A program made the position numbers and the translations under genes. From contig NZ_AUIK01000008.1 of NCBI RefSeq assembly GCF_000423665.1, forward strand, positions 1 through 64,000: a DNA stretch of 64,000 bases, in the 5' to 3' direction. The stretch comes from Solirubrobacter soli DSM 22325. Its GTDB lineage: Bacteria > Actinomycetota > Thermoleophilia > Solirubrobacterales > Solirubrobacteraceae. Of this stretch, positions 33,897 to 47,650 are shown in pieces (position 1 is the stretch's first letter; each line of letters opens with the position of its first letter). Under the pieces are notes generated by a model. That model ran no database searches. It had not been told where the DNA came from and saw only the letters and a program-made list of their open reading frames with translations.

Positions 33897-35827
33897 GACT
33901 TGATCTCCACGGTCGTGCGGCGTTCGATCCCGGGCGTAGGGCCCGTGAGGAGGGTGACGAAGCGCGCGGTCGCGACATCGCGGATGCGCGCGCGGAAGTG
34001 GCGCCCGGAGCCGGTCGCGACCGCGCCCTTCAGGGCGTCACCGTCGCGCTCGGCGCGGGCGAAGGCGAGGAAGTCGTCCTTACCGGCCTTGCGGTCGGTC
34101 CGCCAGGTCACGACGACGTCGTCGCCGTCGTGGCGGGCGCGGAGGCGCTCGACGCGCGGCGCCGGCGGCCCGGGCTTGCGGCGCACGCGGACCAGCACGG
34201 TCCGGCTGCGCGGGTGCGCGGTGCCGGGCGCGCCCCAGCGCACGTACACGCGGACGGGCTTGCCGTCCAGTCGCGCGATCGGCCGCACCTCCGGCCGCAG
34301 GGTGACGGTCTCCGTGCCGGCGCGTCGCAGCGACAGCGCCGCGGTCGCGTCGAACACGCCCTCGGCGGACGAGACGCGCACGTCGCAGGCCGCCGAGCAG
34401 GTCACGGGCAGCACCAGCGGGTCGTCCGCGCGCAGGAAGCGCTGCTCCGGCGCCCCGACGCGCAGCCGCGGCGCGCCGACGTCAGGCACGCCGGCGGCAC
34501 CCTCGACGGCCAGGGACACGCGCTGCTCCTCGTCGTCCGCCCAGACCACTGCGGGCGTCCCGTCCGCCAGGACCAGCGGCGCGGCCCTGGCGATGTCGCG
34601 CAGGCCGTTGCCGAGCGGGTGGACCTCGGCCGGCCCGCCGGCCAACGGCACGGCGGCGACCGACGGGGAGAACGCGTAGACGCCGTCGCGACGGGTGGAC
34701 GCCGTCCACGCGAGCAACGCGCGGTCCCCCGCGAACGTCGCGCCCGCGATCTGGATCTGGTCCTCGAAGCCATAGTCGCTGTCGCGGAAGTCGGGGCTGA
34801 TCGACTCGTCGAACAGCGCCCGGTCGAAGCCCAGCCAGATCGACGGCGCCAGCCGCAGCTCGCCGCCGAACGCACCCGCCGCGGGACGCGTCACCGCGCG
34901 TACGGCGCCGTCGAGGAAGTCCACCCAGCCGACGACGGCGGCGCCGTCGGGGCGCACGGCGGCAGCGGGGAAGACGACCAGCGGGTCGTCCGCGACACCG
35001 ACGTCCCGCGCCGTCCCGAAGGCCGCGCCGGCGACACGCTCGGCGACGTGCATCCGCTTGTCCGCCGTGAACGCGAGCACCGCGTCTCCCCCGTCGCCGA
35101 CGGCGAGCGCGAACGGGCCCCGCGGCGCGCCGACGCGCACCGGGGCGTGGAACGGCTCACCCGGGGCGGCATACGTCGCCCACAACTGGCGCGGCGCCTT
35201 CAGGCGCGGCCGGAAGGACCACGCGAGCACGGTCTCGCCCGCGGCCGTCACGCCCGCCTGCAGGCTCACGCTGCCGGCCGTGTCGGGCGCGCGCATCAGG
35301 GTCTCGTTCGCGCCGAACGCCGCGCCGGGAGCGCGGCGCGTCGCGGTCACCTCGAACCCGGACGCGGTCCCGCCCGCCGCCGCGACCACGGCCGCGCCCG
35401 AATCGGAGATCGCCGCGTCCAAGGAGTCGGTCCCGAGGTCGCCGTGAACCTTGACGGGCTCGCCCCACCTGCCGCCCTCGCGCAGCACGGCGCGAACGCC
35501 GCTCTCGCCGGGCGCTTCGGCGAAGAAGTGCGCCTCGATCCCGACGCCATCGGGCCGCAGGTCGAGCGCGCTGCAGGACCCGTAGGGCGCGGCCGGGAGC
35601 GGCGCGCCGGGGTGCAGGCCGGTCGCGTCCGCGCGCAGCAACTCGGTGCGGCCGGGGAAGCCGAGGTCGAGGCCGAGGCCGTGCGCGATCCCACCCGGCT
35701 CGCCGGTCGCGCTCAGGCAGCTGACCCCATCGCGGGCGGCGAACGAGGGCAGCTCGCCGAACGGCGCGGCGTGCGCGCCGGCCGGGGCCGCGAGCGCGAA
35801 CGCCGCGGCCACCGCTGCGCCTCTCAC
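33893..35827 (-). CDS. exported repeat protein, paralogue 2 of a tandem family
   Basis: The 644-residue paralogue starts at a GTG overlapping the previous stop as GTGA. It shows the signal peptide AAFALAAPAGAHA, the hallmark FGELPSFAARDGVSCL, blade motifs such as VADDPLVVFPAAAVRPDG, the CSAACDVRVSS segment and a C-terminal fibronectin-like domain (DDVVVTWRTDRKAGK). No enzyme motif is seen. Differences from its neighbours are spread evenly, which suggests an old duplication rather than a recent copy. Confidence 0.78.
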   Translation of the reverse strand: MRGAAVAAAFALAAPAGAHAAPFGELPSFAARDGVSCLSATGEPGGIAHGLGLDLGFPGRTELLRADATGLHPGAPLPAAPYGSCSALDLRPDGVGIEAHFFAEAPGESGVRAVLREGGRWGEPVKVHGDLGTDSLDAAISDSGAAVVAAAGGTASGFEVTATRRAPGAAFGANETLMRAPDTAGSVSLQAGVTAAGETVLAWSFRPRLKAPRQLWATYAAPGEPFHAPVRVGAPRGPFALAVGDGGDAVLAFTADKRMHVAERVAGAAFGTARDVGVADDPLVVFPAAAVRPDGAAVVGWVDFLDGAVRAVTRPAAGAFGGELRLAPSIWLGFDRALFDESISPDFRDSDYGFEDQIQIAGATFAGDRALLAWTASTRRDGVYAFSPSVAAVPLAGGPAEVHPLGNGLRDIARAAPLVLADGTPAVVWADDEEQRVSLAVEGAAGVPDVGAPRLRVGAPEQRFLRADDPLVLPVTCSAACDVRVSSAEGVFDATAALSLRRAGTETVTLRPEVRPIARLDGKPVRVYVRWGAPGTAHPRSRTVLVRVRRKPGPPAPRVERLRARHDGDDVVVTWRTDRKAGKDDFLAFARAERDGDALKGAVATGSGRHFRARIRDVATARFVTLLTGPTPGIERRTTVEIKS

Positions 35828-37812
35828 TCCTGCACCCTCACGCTGGTGCGACCGGTCTCGAGCGTGTCCGGGTCGGCGCGGACGACCGTGACCCGCGTCA
35901 CCCGCCGCCGCACGTCGCGCAGCCGCGTCACGAAGCTCGTGCGCTTCGCTCTGCCCGCGACGTCACCGCCGGTCACCGGCTCCTCACCGCCGGCGTAACC
36001 GAGCACGAAGTAGTCGCGCGGCGAGGCGGGCTTGGCGGTGTGCCAGCGAACGACGACCACGTCGCCGTCGCGCACCGCGGTCAGGCCGAGCGGAACGGGC
36101 GGGAGCTTGGCCGGGGCGCGGCGCAGGCGGAAGGTCAGCGTGCGGGTGGTCGCCGTCCGCGCACCCGGCGCCGACGCGCGCAGCAGCACGTGCACGGGCC
36201 CGCCGCCACGCGGCGCGACCGGCCTGAGCAGCCGCGTGAGCTCGAGGCGGCCGGAGCCGGCTCCCGGCAAGGAGAGATCGGCGCCGACCTGGTCATTCCC
36301 GACGAGCTGGGCGTAGACGTCGCACGCCGCGTCGCAGGTCGCGCGCAGCCGCAGCGGCGCCTGGCCGGCCAGCGTGTGCGAGCCCGCGACCTGCAGCCGT
36401 ACCGCCGGCGCGGGAGGATCCGCGGGCTGCGGCGAGCCCTCGCGCGCGACGTGCACGCGACCGAGCCGTCCGGAGTTGTCCGTCCAGGCGACGCCGCGCG
36501 AGCCGTCGGGCAGGCCGACGGGGACGAGCGAGTCGACGTTGCGCAGCGTCCCGCCGACCGCGATCGGCTCCCGCTCGCCGCCTTCGAAGTTCACGAGCGC
36601 CGCGCGCGGCAGCATCCGCCAGACGCCGTCCGAGCGCTGGATCTGCGCCCACGTGAGCAGCACGCGGCCGTCGGCGCCGAGCAGTGCCCGCGGGTTGCCG
36701 CCGCGGGTGTCGGGCGGCGCGCCGCCGATCCCGAACTCGCCCTGCAGCCCGGTGAGCGCCGTCTCGAGCAGGCGGACGAGGGTCATCAGCGGCGGGCTCT
36801 CGAGCCGATGCGCGCGGCCGATCGCGATCGCCGGACCGAAGACCCCCGGCGCCTGGCGGGTGCGGATCGTCATCGTCGCGTCGCTCAGCCCCGCCCAGCC
36901 GACGATCGCCCCGCCGTCCGGCCGCAGCGCCACGGTCGGCACCACGCCGAACTCGTCGATCGTGTCGGCGATCAGGAACGGGTAGCCGAATCGGCCGCCC
37001 GGCGGGCGCTCGGCCGCGACCAGCTGGTCGCCGGAGACGAACGTGACGAGCACGCGGCCGTCAGGCGCGACCGCGAGGTCGTACGGGAGACCGCTGGCGA
37101 TCGGGTCGATCTTCTGCGGGGCGCCGAACGGGGCGCCCGGCGGTGCGGTCGCCGCCCACAGCTCGCGCTCCGCGCCCTCCTTGTCGGGCATGTACGTCCA
37201 CAGCACGATCGCCTCGCCTGAGGCGGCGAAGCCGGCGTGCACGACCGGCGCGACCGGGTCGCCGGTGCGGCGCGACTGCAGCGTCTCGGCCGGCGTGAAC
37301 GCCCCGCCCGGGAGCCGGCGGGCGACGCGCAGGGTCGCGCGCTGCTTGGACGTCACGCCCGCGAAGGCGACCAACGCGTCTCCGCGCGGTGAGGCGGCGG
37401 TGGCGATCCCGGTTGAGAGCGCTCCCTCCTCGGGCTCGACCACGTCGACGGATTGGCCCCAGGCCTGGCCGGGCTCGCGCACGTACGCGCGCGCCCAGGT
37501 CTCGTCCTGGAGCTCGGTGCCGACGGCGAACGCGACCACGCTGCCGCCGCCCGCCCACGACGCGGCGTCCGCGCAACCGCTGATGCCGCCGGCCGCGAGC
37601 GTCGCGGCCGGGGTCAGACCGGTGGCCGAGGCGTCGAGCGCCTCAATGTTCTCCTCGCTCTGGCGGATCAGCTCGCCCGGTGTCCCGGTCGCCCGCAGAC
37701 AGGTCGCGGTCCCGCTGACCGGCTGGAACGGCAACTCGCCGAACGGCGACGCCGAGGCGGCGGCGGGAACACAGGCGAGCAGACCGGCGGACACCAGCAG
37801 GGTGCGAAGCAT
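35824..37812 (-). CDS. exported repeat protein, paralogue 1 of a tandem family
   Basis: The 662-residue product is the first gene of the four-gene tandem. It has the signal peptide LLVSAGLLACVPAAASA and the hallmark FGELPFQPVSGTATCLRA. Blade motifs such as ALRPDGGAIVGWAG follow, then TCDAACDVYAQLVG and the fibronectin-like end (DVVVVRWHTAKPASP). I chose the ATG at 37812 because it begins the signal peptide; upstream in-frame starts would bury it. The upstream region is shared with a divergent membrane-protein gene. Confidence 0.76.
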   Translation of the reverse strand: MLRTLLVSAGLLACVPAAASASPFGELPFQPVSGTATCLRATGTPGELIRQSEENIEALDASATGLTPAATLAAGGISGCADAASWAGGGSVVAFAVGTELQDETWARAYVREPGQAWGQSVDVVEPEEGALSTGIATAASPRGDALVAFAGVTSKQRATLRVARRLPGGAFTPAETLQSRRTGDPVAPVVHAGFAASGEAIVLWTYMPDKEGAERELWAATAPPGAPFGAPQKIDPIASGLPYDLAVAPDGRVLVTFVSGDQLVAAERPPGGRFGYPFLIADTIDEFGVVPTVALRPDGGAIVGWAGLSDATMTIRTRQAPGVFGPAIAIGRAHRLESPPLMTLVRLLETALTGLQGEFGIGGAPPDTRGGNPRALLGADGRVLLTWAQIQRSDGVWRMLPRAALVNFEGGEREPIAVGGTLRNVDSLVPVGLPDGSRGVAWTDNSGRLGRVHVAREGSPQPADPPAPAVRLQVAGSHTLAGQAPLRLRATCDAACDVYAQLVGNDQVGADLSLPGAGSGRLELTRLLRPVAPRGGGPVHVLLRASAPGARTATTRTLTFRLRRAPAKLPPVPLGLTAVRDGDVVVVRWHTAKPASPRDYFVLGYAGGEEPVTGGDVAGRAKRTSFVTRLRDVRRRVTRVTVVRADPDTLETGRTSVRVQE

Positions 37813-37924
37813 TGGCGCACCATAGATGAAGGAAACTTGAGCAGGAGTGTTCATCCGTTGACGCCAGGCTTGAGCGGAGCGCCAGAGGGGAATCCTCGGG
37901 ACAACGACCTCCAGGGAGGACACC

Positions 37925-38640
37925 ATGGCGACTGATCACTACGAAGAGACCGCACGACCCCGCAGCGGCGTATCGCTGGCCAAGGGCCCGGTCGCGGCGC
38001 TCGGCCTCGCGTCGCTCGCGCTGGGCGTGCTGGGCTTCATCTTCGCCAGCCGCAGCTTCACCTTCGACGCCCCGAGCGGCACCGTCACCGGCACGACGTT
38101 CATCGGCATCGAGGGCAACGGCTGGACGTGGGTCGTCTTCGCCGCCGCCGGTCTTCTGCTCCTGCTCGGCTCCACGATCCACTGGGGAGCGAAGTCGATG
38201 GCGTTCATCGTCGGCGTGGCCTTCGTCGTCGGCGCGCTGATCGCGCTCTCCGACGGCGACGACATCCTCGGCGTCGTGGCGATGAACAACTGGACGACGC
38301 TGGTCATGGGCGCCGGTGGCGCCGCGCTCATCGTGCTGTCGATGATGCCGCGCGTCGGCCGCCGCCGCGGGGCCGCGCCCACCACGGTCGAAGAGCGGCG
38401 GAACGGCCGCTTCGCGCGCGACCGCGAGCCGATCGCCACGACGACGGCGGCCGACGATCGCGCGGCCACGACGCGCCACGAGCCGCTCGTGGACGACCGC
38501 GCCGCCACCACACGTCACGAGCCGCTCGCGGACGACCGCGCCGCCACCACGCGCCACGAGACGCTCGACGAACCCGCCACGACGCGCCACGGCGCCGTCG
38601 CGGCCAGCGAACGCCGCGCCCCGCTCGACGACGACCGGCG

Positions 38641-38644
<4 letters not shown>
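37925..38644 (+). CDS. four-helix membrane protein with tandem TTRHEPL repeats
   Basis: The 239-residue protein has four hydrophobic segments (about residues 25-40, 63-80, 88-104 and 115-135) and then a long polar C-terminus. The C-terminus carries about three and a half copies of DDRAATTRHEPL, encoded by a 39-base direct repeat. The ATG at 37925 has GGGAGGA upstream. I do not recognise the family; the membrane part resembles small stress-type membrane proteins. The His/Arg-rich repeats could bind an acidic partner or nucleic acid, which is speculation. The stop overlaps that of the convergent gene. Confidence 0.75.
38453..38590 (+). repeat. 39-base in-frame tandem repeat
   Basis: Copies begin at 38453, 38492 and 38531 with a partial copy from 38570, an exact 39-base period. 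Each full copy encodes about 13 residues containing the core TTRHE. The copies differ mainly at third codon positions, so they are kept by selection or are moderately old. Confidence 0.85.
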
Positions 38645-41359
<2,715 letters not shown>

Positions 41360-41392
41360 GCAATTCCGAGGTTCGGCCGCAACGCTCGATGC

Positions 41393-41668
41393 ATGGCCGT
41401 ACTCGACCCCACCTTCCTCCAGGACCGCGCCTACGTCGGCCGCCGTGCACTCGGCGGCGGCTGGCGGATCGTGTGCGGCGATCAGCTGATCGTCGCCCCC
41501 GACGCCAACGGCGCCGCCCTCGTCCTGCTGTGCGACGCCTTCGCCACCGACCGCGTCCGCGAGGACCTCGTCTTCGCGTTCGCGCGCTGGCTTCCCCGCT
41601 GCGACTTCCGGCTCAGCGCCGAGTTCGTCGCCGGCTGGGCGCTGCGGTGGGCGTTAATGGAGGCGTGA
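41393..41668 (+). CDS. small hypothetical protein coupled to the acetyltransferase
   Basis: The 91-residue protein has a mixed sequence with two Cys and a Trp-rich C-terminus (FVAGWALRWALMEA). No motif is recognised. Its stop overlaps the GTG start of the next gene as GTGA, so it may serve mainly to couple translation. Codon use is like that of its neighbours, which supports real coding. Confidence 0.6.
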   Translation: MAVLDPTFLQDRAYVGRRALGGGWRIVCGDQLIVAPDANGAALVLLCDAFATDRVREDLVFAFARWLPRCDFRLSAEFVAGWALRWALMEA

Positions 41669-42189
41669 TCCGAATCGCGCACACCGCGGACCTCGACGCC
41701 GCGACCCTCACCGCCGCCCGCGCACTCTTCGACGAGGCGTTCGACGACGACTTCACGGACGACGACTGGGAGCACGGCCTGGGCGGCATCCACGCCCTCG
41801 CCTACGAGGGCGACGAGCTCGTCGGCCACGCCGCCGTCGTGATGCGCCGGATGCTCAGCGACGGCCGCGCGCTGCGCACCGGCTACGTCGAGAGCGTCTG
41901 CGTCTCCCCCCGGCACCGCCGTCGCGGCCACGCGAGCGCGGTGATGACCGAGATCGAGCGGATCGTCCGCGGCGGCTACGACATCGGCGCGCTCGGCGCC
42001 ACCGACGAGGCGATCCCCTTGTACGAACGCCACGGCTGGCGCGCGTGGCAAGGTCCACTCTCCGCCCTCACGCCGGACGGGATCGTGCCGACGCCGGACG
42101 AGCAGGGCGCGGTCTACGTCCTCGCGGACGAGGACGTAGACCTGACCCTTCCGCTCACCGCCGACTGGCGCGACGGCGACGTGTGGTGA
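41665..42189 (+). CDS. AAC(2')-I-like GNAT acetyltransferase
   Basis: The 174-residue GNAT enzyme closely follows mycobacterial aminoglycoside 2'-N-acetyltransferases from end to end. It has DFTDDDWEHGLGGIHALAYE near the N-terminus, the acetyl-CoA loop VSPRHRRRGHASAVM, GALGATDEAIPLYERHGW, PDEQGAVYVL and the closing DWRDGDVW. The family transfers acetyl from acetyl-CoA to the 2'-amine of aminoglycosides, and mycobacterial members may have housekeeping roles. Start is GTG at 41665. No mobile element is nearby, so it looks like a resident chromosomal gene. Its substrate is not proven. Confidence 0.85.
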   Translation: MIRIAHTADLDAATLTAARALFDEAFDDDFTDDDWEHGLGGIHALAYEGDELVGHAAVVMRRMLSDGRALRTGYVESVCVSPRHRRRGHASAVMTEIERIVRGGYDIGALGATDEAIPLYERHGWRAWQGPLSALTPDGIVPTPDEQGAVYVLADEDVDLTLPLTADWRDGDVW

Positions 42190-44553
42190 CTAGGACCCGA
42201 TACGGATCTTCATCGACGTCCCGCTCTGCTGCATGACGCGGATCGTCACGCCCACATGCGGCACCTTGACGCCGACCGTCGGCAGCGCCGGGTCCCAGTA
42301 CTCGCGGCGGTCGTCGAACAGCGGCTGCGCCGCCTGCCCGCGGATGTAGGACGCGCGGCCCGTCTCCTGGGCGTGCAGCGTGAACGAGTCCGACTTCTCC
42401 AGCCCGAACGGTGCGTCGTAGGTCTGGATGCGCCCGCGCCACGGCTTGCCGTCGAGGCGGTAGATCGGCGTCGGGTTGGCGTCGATCGGCAGCACCTCGC
42501 CCTGACCGGGATGGACGCTCTCGTTGTTGTCGGAGAACGACGTGTCCCAGTAGTTGATCAGCAGCCCGTTCTGGTACGGGAAGTGCTCGACCCAGTCCGG
42601 CCGGTCCGGGAAGCCGAAGTTGTACGGCCCGGTCTGCAGGTAGCGGTCGTAGGCGGTGTACGTGCGGTTGGACGCGACGTAGTAGTGGTCGTAGTTCTGC
42701 GACGAGGTCGCGCCGACGATGCTGAAGCCGCTCGCCGCCCAACCGTTGGCGCCGTTCTCGGCGCCGTCCGTGAACAGCGTCTGGGTGCCGTTGGTCAGCT
42801 TGATCTCGTCGACGAAGATGCCCGGCGGCTCGGTCGAGTCCGGGTTGCCCTGCTGCGCCGGATCGGTCTTGTAGTGGAAGCGCAGCGAGACCGTCTTGTT
42901 GGCGTAGGCCGACAGGTCGAAGGTCGCCGGCTTGTAGCCACCTGAGACACCGTCGATGCCGTTGCCCTCGGCGGGCTTGGTGATCGATCCCGGGATCGCC
43001 TTGTAGCCCGACCCGTCGTCGACCTCCACGTACGCGTAGTCGCACGCGTCCGGCCCGCAGTCCTCGATGTTCCAACGGCCCTGGAAGGACAGCGTCGTGG
43101 TGCCCGAGGGCACGGCGACCTGCCGCGCCAGCGTGGCCTCGTAGTCGTCGCCCGTCCCCGAGTACCACTGCTTGGTCCCCGCCGCGGGCGCGCCGAGCGG
43201 CGTCGTCACCACCTTCTGCGGCAGCACGACCACGACGCCCTGCGCCTTGGCCGTGTTGCCCTCGTGCGGGCCGAGGTCGAGCGTCTTGTTCTGGCCCGCG
43301 ACGACGATCTCGTAGTCGAGCCAGCCGAGCTGCAGCTTGTCCCACGCTCCGAGGTCCGCCGGGCGGGTGCCGATGCCCTGGTCCTCCGGCGCCGAGACGC
43401 GGCTCTGGGCCATCAGCGTCCACCAGTTGACCGCGTTGTCCGGGCCGCCGGCGGTGTCGTAGTGGTCCGGCAGGCCGAGGTCGTGCCCGTACTCGTGCGC
43501 GAACACCGACAGGCCGCCGTTCTCCGGCTGGATCGTGTAGTCGGCGACCCACAGGCCGGTGGTCCCGATCTGGGTGCCGCCGTCCTTGTTGCCTTCAGGC
43601 CCCTGGCCGGTGTTCTGGAACGCCTTCCAGCGGTGCGACCAGATCGCGTCCTCGCCTTGGTAGGGGTCGCCGTCGGCCTCGTCGCCGCCCGCGTGGACGA
43701 TCTGGAAGTGGTCGATGTACCCGTCCGGCTCGTTGAAGTTGCCGTCGTGGTCGTAGTCGTTGCGGTCCCACTGGTCATAGGACGCGAGGTCGGCCTTGAT
43801 CTGGTCGTCGGTGCGGCCGGCGGCGTGCTGGTTCGCGACCCACTGGTTGATCGCGTCCTGGATCAGGTTCCAGGTGTTCGAGCACACGTTGGACGCGCAC
43901 GGATAGCCGCCGCTGCGGCCGTAGCGGGCCTCGTTGTAGCGGACCTTGACCCAGTCGGTGACCTGGCCGTCGACGCTGTAGCGGCCGGACGACTGGCGCT
44001 CGTAGAACGTCTTGAGCGACTCGCCGCCGGTCCCGAAGTACAGCTGCTGGTAGTGGTCGCGATTGAAGTCCGGCTGCCAGACGGTCGAGTTGTCCTTGGA
44101 CCGGTCGGGCGCCGGGATCCGGTTGTGCAGCGGCCCGTTGAACGTCGTCGGGCCGGGGATGTTCTTGTTGGTGTCCTGGTCCGGGTAGTTCGGCGCGCGC
44201 TCGTCGCCGAACTCGGCCAGCACGACGAAGATCTTGTCGGTCTTCTCGCGCGCGAGCTCGACGTACTGGTCCTCGGCCTTGGCGCCCGGGGCGGGCGCGG
44301 CCTTGCCGAGCTTGACGACCTTCGAGCCGTTGCGGTCCTCGACCTGCGCCTTGCCGGCGAGGACCTCCTTCAGCGCCGCTTCGCGCAGCTCGCGGCGCTT
44401 GCTCTCCTCCGGGTTGGGGAGATCGTCGGCGACCGCCGTCTGCGGTTGCCCCGTCGTCCCTGCCGGTGGTGCCGCGTCAGCGCTGAACGCGAATGCCGTC
44501 GCCAGACCCAGCGCGACACCGAGGCTTCCCAGCCCCGCTTGAACTTTTGACAT
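42190..44553 (-). CDS. exported M6 family metalloprotease (immune inhibitor A type)
   Basis: Secreted zinc endopeptidase of 787 residues. A signal peptide (about 1-27) and a propeptide precede the M6 catalytic domain, with HEYGHDLGLPDHYD starting at His353. The domain includes long Asp- and Asn-rich stretches such as RNDYDHDGNFNEPDGY that could bind calcium. A MAM or jelly-roll-like C-terminal half follows (around LSFQGRWNIEDCGPDACDY and FHYKTDPAQ), as in InhA-type proteases. The ATG has GGGAGG 4 bases upstream. It is convergent with the acetyltransferase, with zero bases between the stops. It probably degrades extracellular protein. Confidence 0.93.
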   Translation of the reverse strand: MSKVQAGLGSLGVALGLATAFAFSADAAPPAGTTGQPQTAVADDLPNPEESKRRELREAALKEVLAGKAQVEDRNGSKVVKLGKAAPAPGAKAEDQYVELAREKTDKIFVVLAEFGDERAPNYPDQDTNKNIPGPTTFNGPLHNRIPAPDRSKDNSTVWQPDFNRDHYQQLYFGTGGESLKTFYERQSSGRYSVDGQVTDWVKVRYNEARYGRSGGYPCASNVCSNTWNLIQDAINQWVANQHAAGRTDDQIKADLASYDQWDRNDYDHDGNFNEPDGYIDHFQIVHAGGDEADGDPYQGEDAIWSHRWKAFQNTGQGPEGNKDGGTQIGTTGLWVADYTIQPENGGLSVFAHEYGHDLGLPDHYDTAGGPDNAVNWWTLMAQSRVSAPEDQGIGTRPADLGAWDKLQLGWLDYEIVVAGQNKTLDLGPHEGNTAKAQGVVVVLPQKVVTTPLGAPAAGTKQWYSGTGDDYEATLARQVAVPSGTTTLSFQGRWNIEDCGPDACDYAYVEVDDGSGYKAIPGSITKPAEGNGIDGVSGGYKPATFDLSAYANKTVSLRFHYKTDPAQQGNPDSTEPPGIFVDEIKLTNGTQTLFTDGAENGANGWAASGFSIVGATSSQNYDHYYVASNRTYTAYDRYLQTGPYNFGFPDRPDWVEHFPYQNGLLINYWDTSFSDNNESVHPGQGEVLPIDANPTPIYRLDGKPWRGRIQTYDAPFGLEKSDSFTLHAQETGRASYIRGQAAQPLFDDRREYWDPALPTVGVKVPHVGVTIRVMQQSGTSMKIRIGS

Positions 44554-44658
44554 TGTGCCTCCCGAGCACGCAGTGCATATGGGTCCCGAAGAAGCACCCC
44601 TGCCTCTCGGGAACGGCCGCCAGCCTAGCTCGGGTTACGCGTCAACCAAGCGAGCGTG

Positions 44659-46539
<1,881 letters not shown>

Positions 46540-46568
46540 CGTCAATGAGGATAGGTATCCTCCCGCCC

Positions 46569-46829
46569 ATGGTCCGTACGGCTCTTCTCACCCTGTGGAT
46601 GTTCGCGATGAGCGCGCCGCTCGCGCTCGCCAACGACGGCGGCGAAGGCACCTACGGCCCGGCCGACGACAAGGTCGTCACGAGCGCCGCCTTCATCATC
46701 ATCGGCGGCTTCCCGGTCCTGGTCGCGGTGCTCTCGATCCTCTACACGATCACCGAGCGGCGCCGGCTCGTCCGCCTCGCCGCGGCGAAGGCGCGCACCG
46801 CGCGCGCAGACCAACGCGGCGGCTGGTGA
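46569..46829 (+). CDS. small exported single-pass membrane protein
   Basis: The 86-residue product has a signal peptide (LLTLWMFAMSAPLALA) and a short extracytoplasmic segment. One membrane helix (AAFIIIGGFPVLVAVLSILY) and a basic cytoplasmic tail follow. No family is recognised. It diverges from the ABC-F gene; the 29-base gap holds an imperfect palindrome (AGGATA, GG, TATCCT at 46548-46561). The ATG at 46569 begins the signal peptide; an ATG at 46545 is less likely. Confidence 0.7.
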   Translation: MVRTALLTLWMFAMSAPLALANDGGEGTYGPADDKVVTSAAFIIIGGFPVLVAVLSILYTITERRRLVRLAAAKARTARADQRGGW

Positions 46830-46926
46830 TTAAGGAAGTCGAGCAGCCCCGCCACCCCACCCCGATCATCCGACCTTAACCACCCGAACCCTCATCCAGT
46901 TTGAACGCCGGGGCCGCGTCGCGCTC

Positions 46927-47607
46927 GTGACCATCGACCGGCCGGAGCGGCACAACGCCGTCGACGGCGAGACCGCGGCCGCGTTGCTCGCCGCGTTCGA
47001 GCGGTTCTCTGAAGAGGACGCCGACGTGATGGTCCTGTACGGCGCGGGCGGCAAGGCCTTCTGCGCCGGCGCGGACCTGAAGGCGATCGACACGCTCGAC
47101 CCCGACGCCCCGGGCGGCCCGATGGGCTTCACCCGCCTCGCGTCGCCCAAGCCCACGATCGCGGCGATCGACGGCCACTGCCTGGCGGGCGGCCTCGAGC
47201 TCGCGCTCTGGTGCGACCTGCGCGTCGCCTCCCCGAAGTCGACGTTCGGCTGCGCCGAGCGCCGCTGGGGCGTGCCGCTGATCGACGGCGGGACGCAGCG
47301 GTTGCCGCGCGTGCTCGGCATGGGGCGCGCGCTGGACCTGCTGCTCACCGGCCGGACGATCGACGCCGCCGAGGCGCTCTCGATCGGCCTGCTGACCCGG
47401 GTGGCCGACGACGCGCTCGAGGGCGCGCTGGCGTTGGCGAACGAGATCGCCGCGTTCCCGCAGGACACCGTCCGCAGCGACCGTCAGGCCGCGCTGGAGG
47501 GGTACGGGCTCCCGCTCGCGGATGGCCTCGCGCTCGAGGCCGACCTGGGTCGCGAGCGGATCCGCACCGCGGTCGAAGGCGCCAAGCGCTTCCAAGAGCG
47601 TCGGTAA
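46927..47607 (+). CDS. enoyl-CoA hydratase/isomerase (crotonase) family protein
   Basis: The crotonase-fold enzyme shows the oxyanion-hole segments KAFCAGADLKAID and DGHCLAGGLELALWCDLRVA, and the catalytic-region stretch CAERRWGVPLIDGG with Glu. Family members act on acyl-CoA thioesters, for example hydrating enoyl-CoA in fatty-acid oxidation. With the GTG at 46927 the protein has 226 residues and begins at TIDRPERHN, missing the first beta strand. In-frame codons upstream encode that strand (LIQFERRGRVAL) but contain no ATG, GTG or TTG before a stop at 46831, so the true start may be non-canonical. Confidence 0.85.
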   Translation: MTIDRPERHNAVDGETAAALLAAFERFSEEDADVMVLYGAGGKAFCAGADLKAIDTLDPDAPGGPMGFTRLASPKPTIAAIDGHCLAGGLELALWCDLRVASPKSTFGCAERRWGVPLIDGGTQRLPRVLGMGRALDLLLTGRTIDAAEALSIGLLTRVADDALEGALALANEIAAFPQDTVRSDRQAALEGYGLPLADGLALEADLGRERIRTAVEGAKRFQERR

Positions 47608-47650
47608 GCGGCGCAACTCCGGCGCGGGATCGGGTATCGATCTGGTGCCT

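Noticed and set aside
37813..37924. A PHO box for the four paralogues
   Set aside because: I looked for GT or AC anchors at 11-base period in this gap and found none in phase over more than one step.
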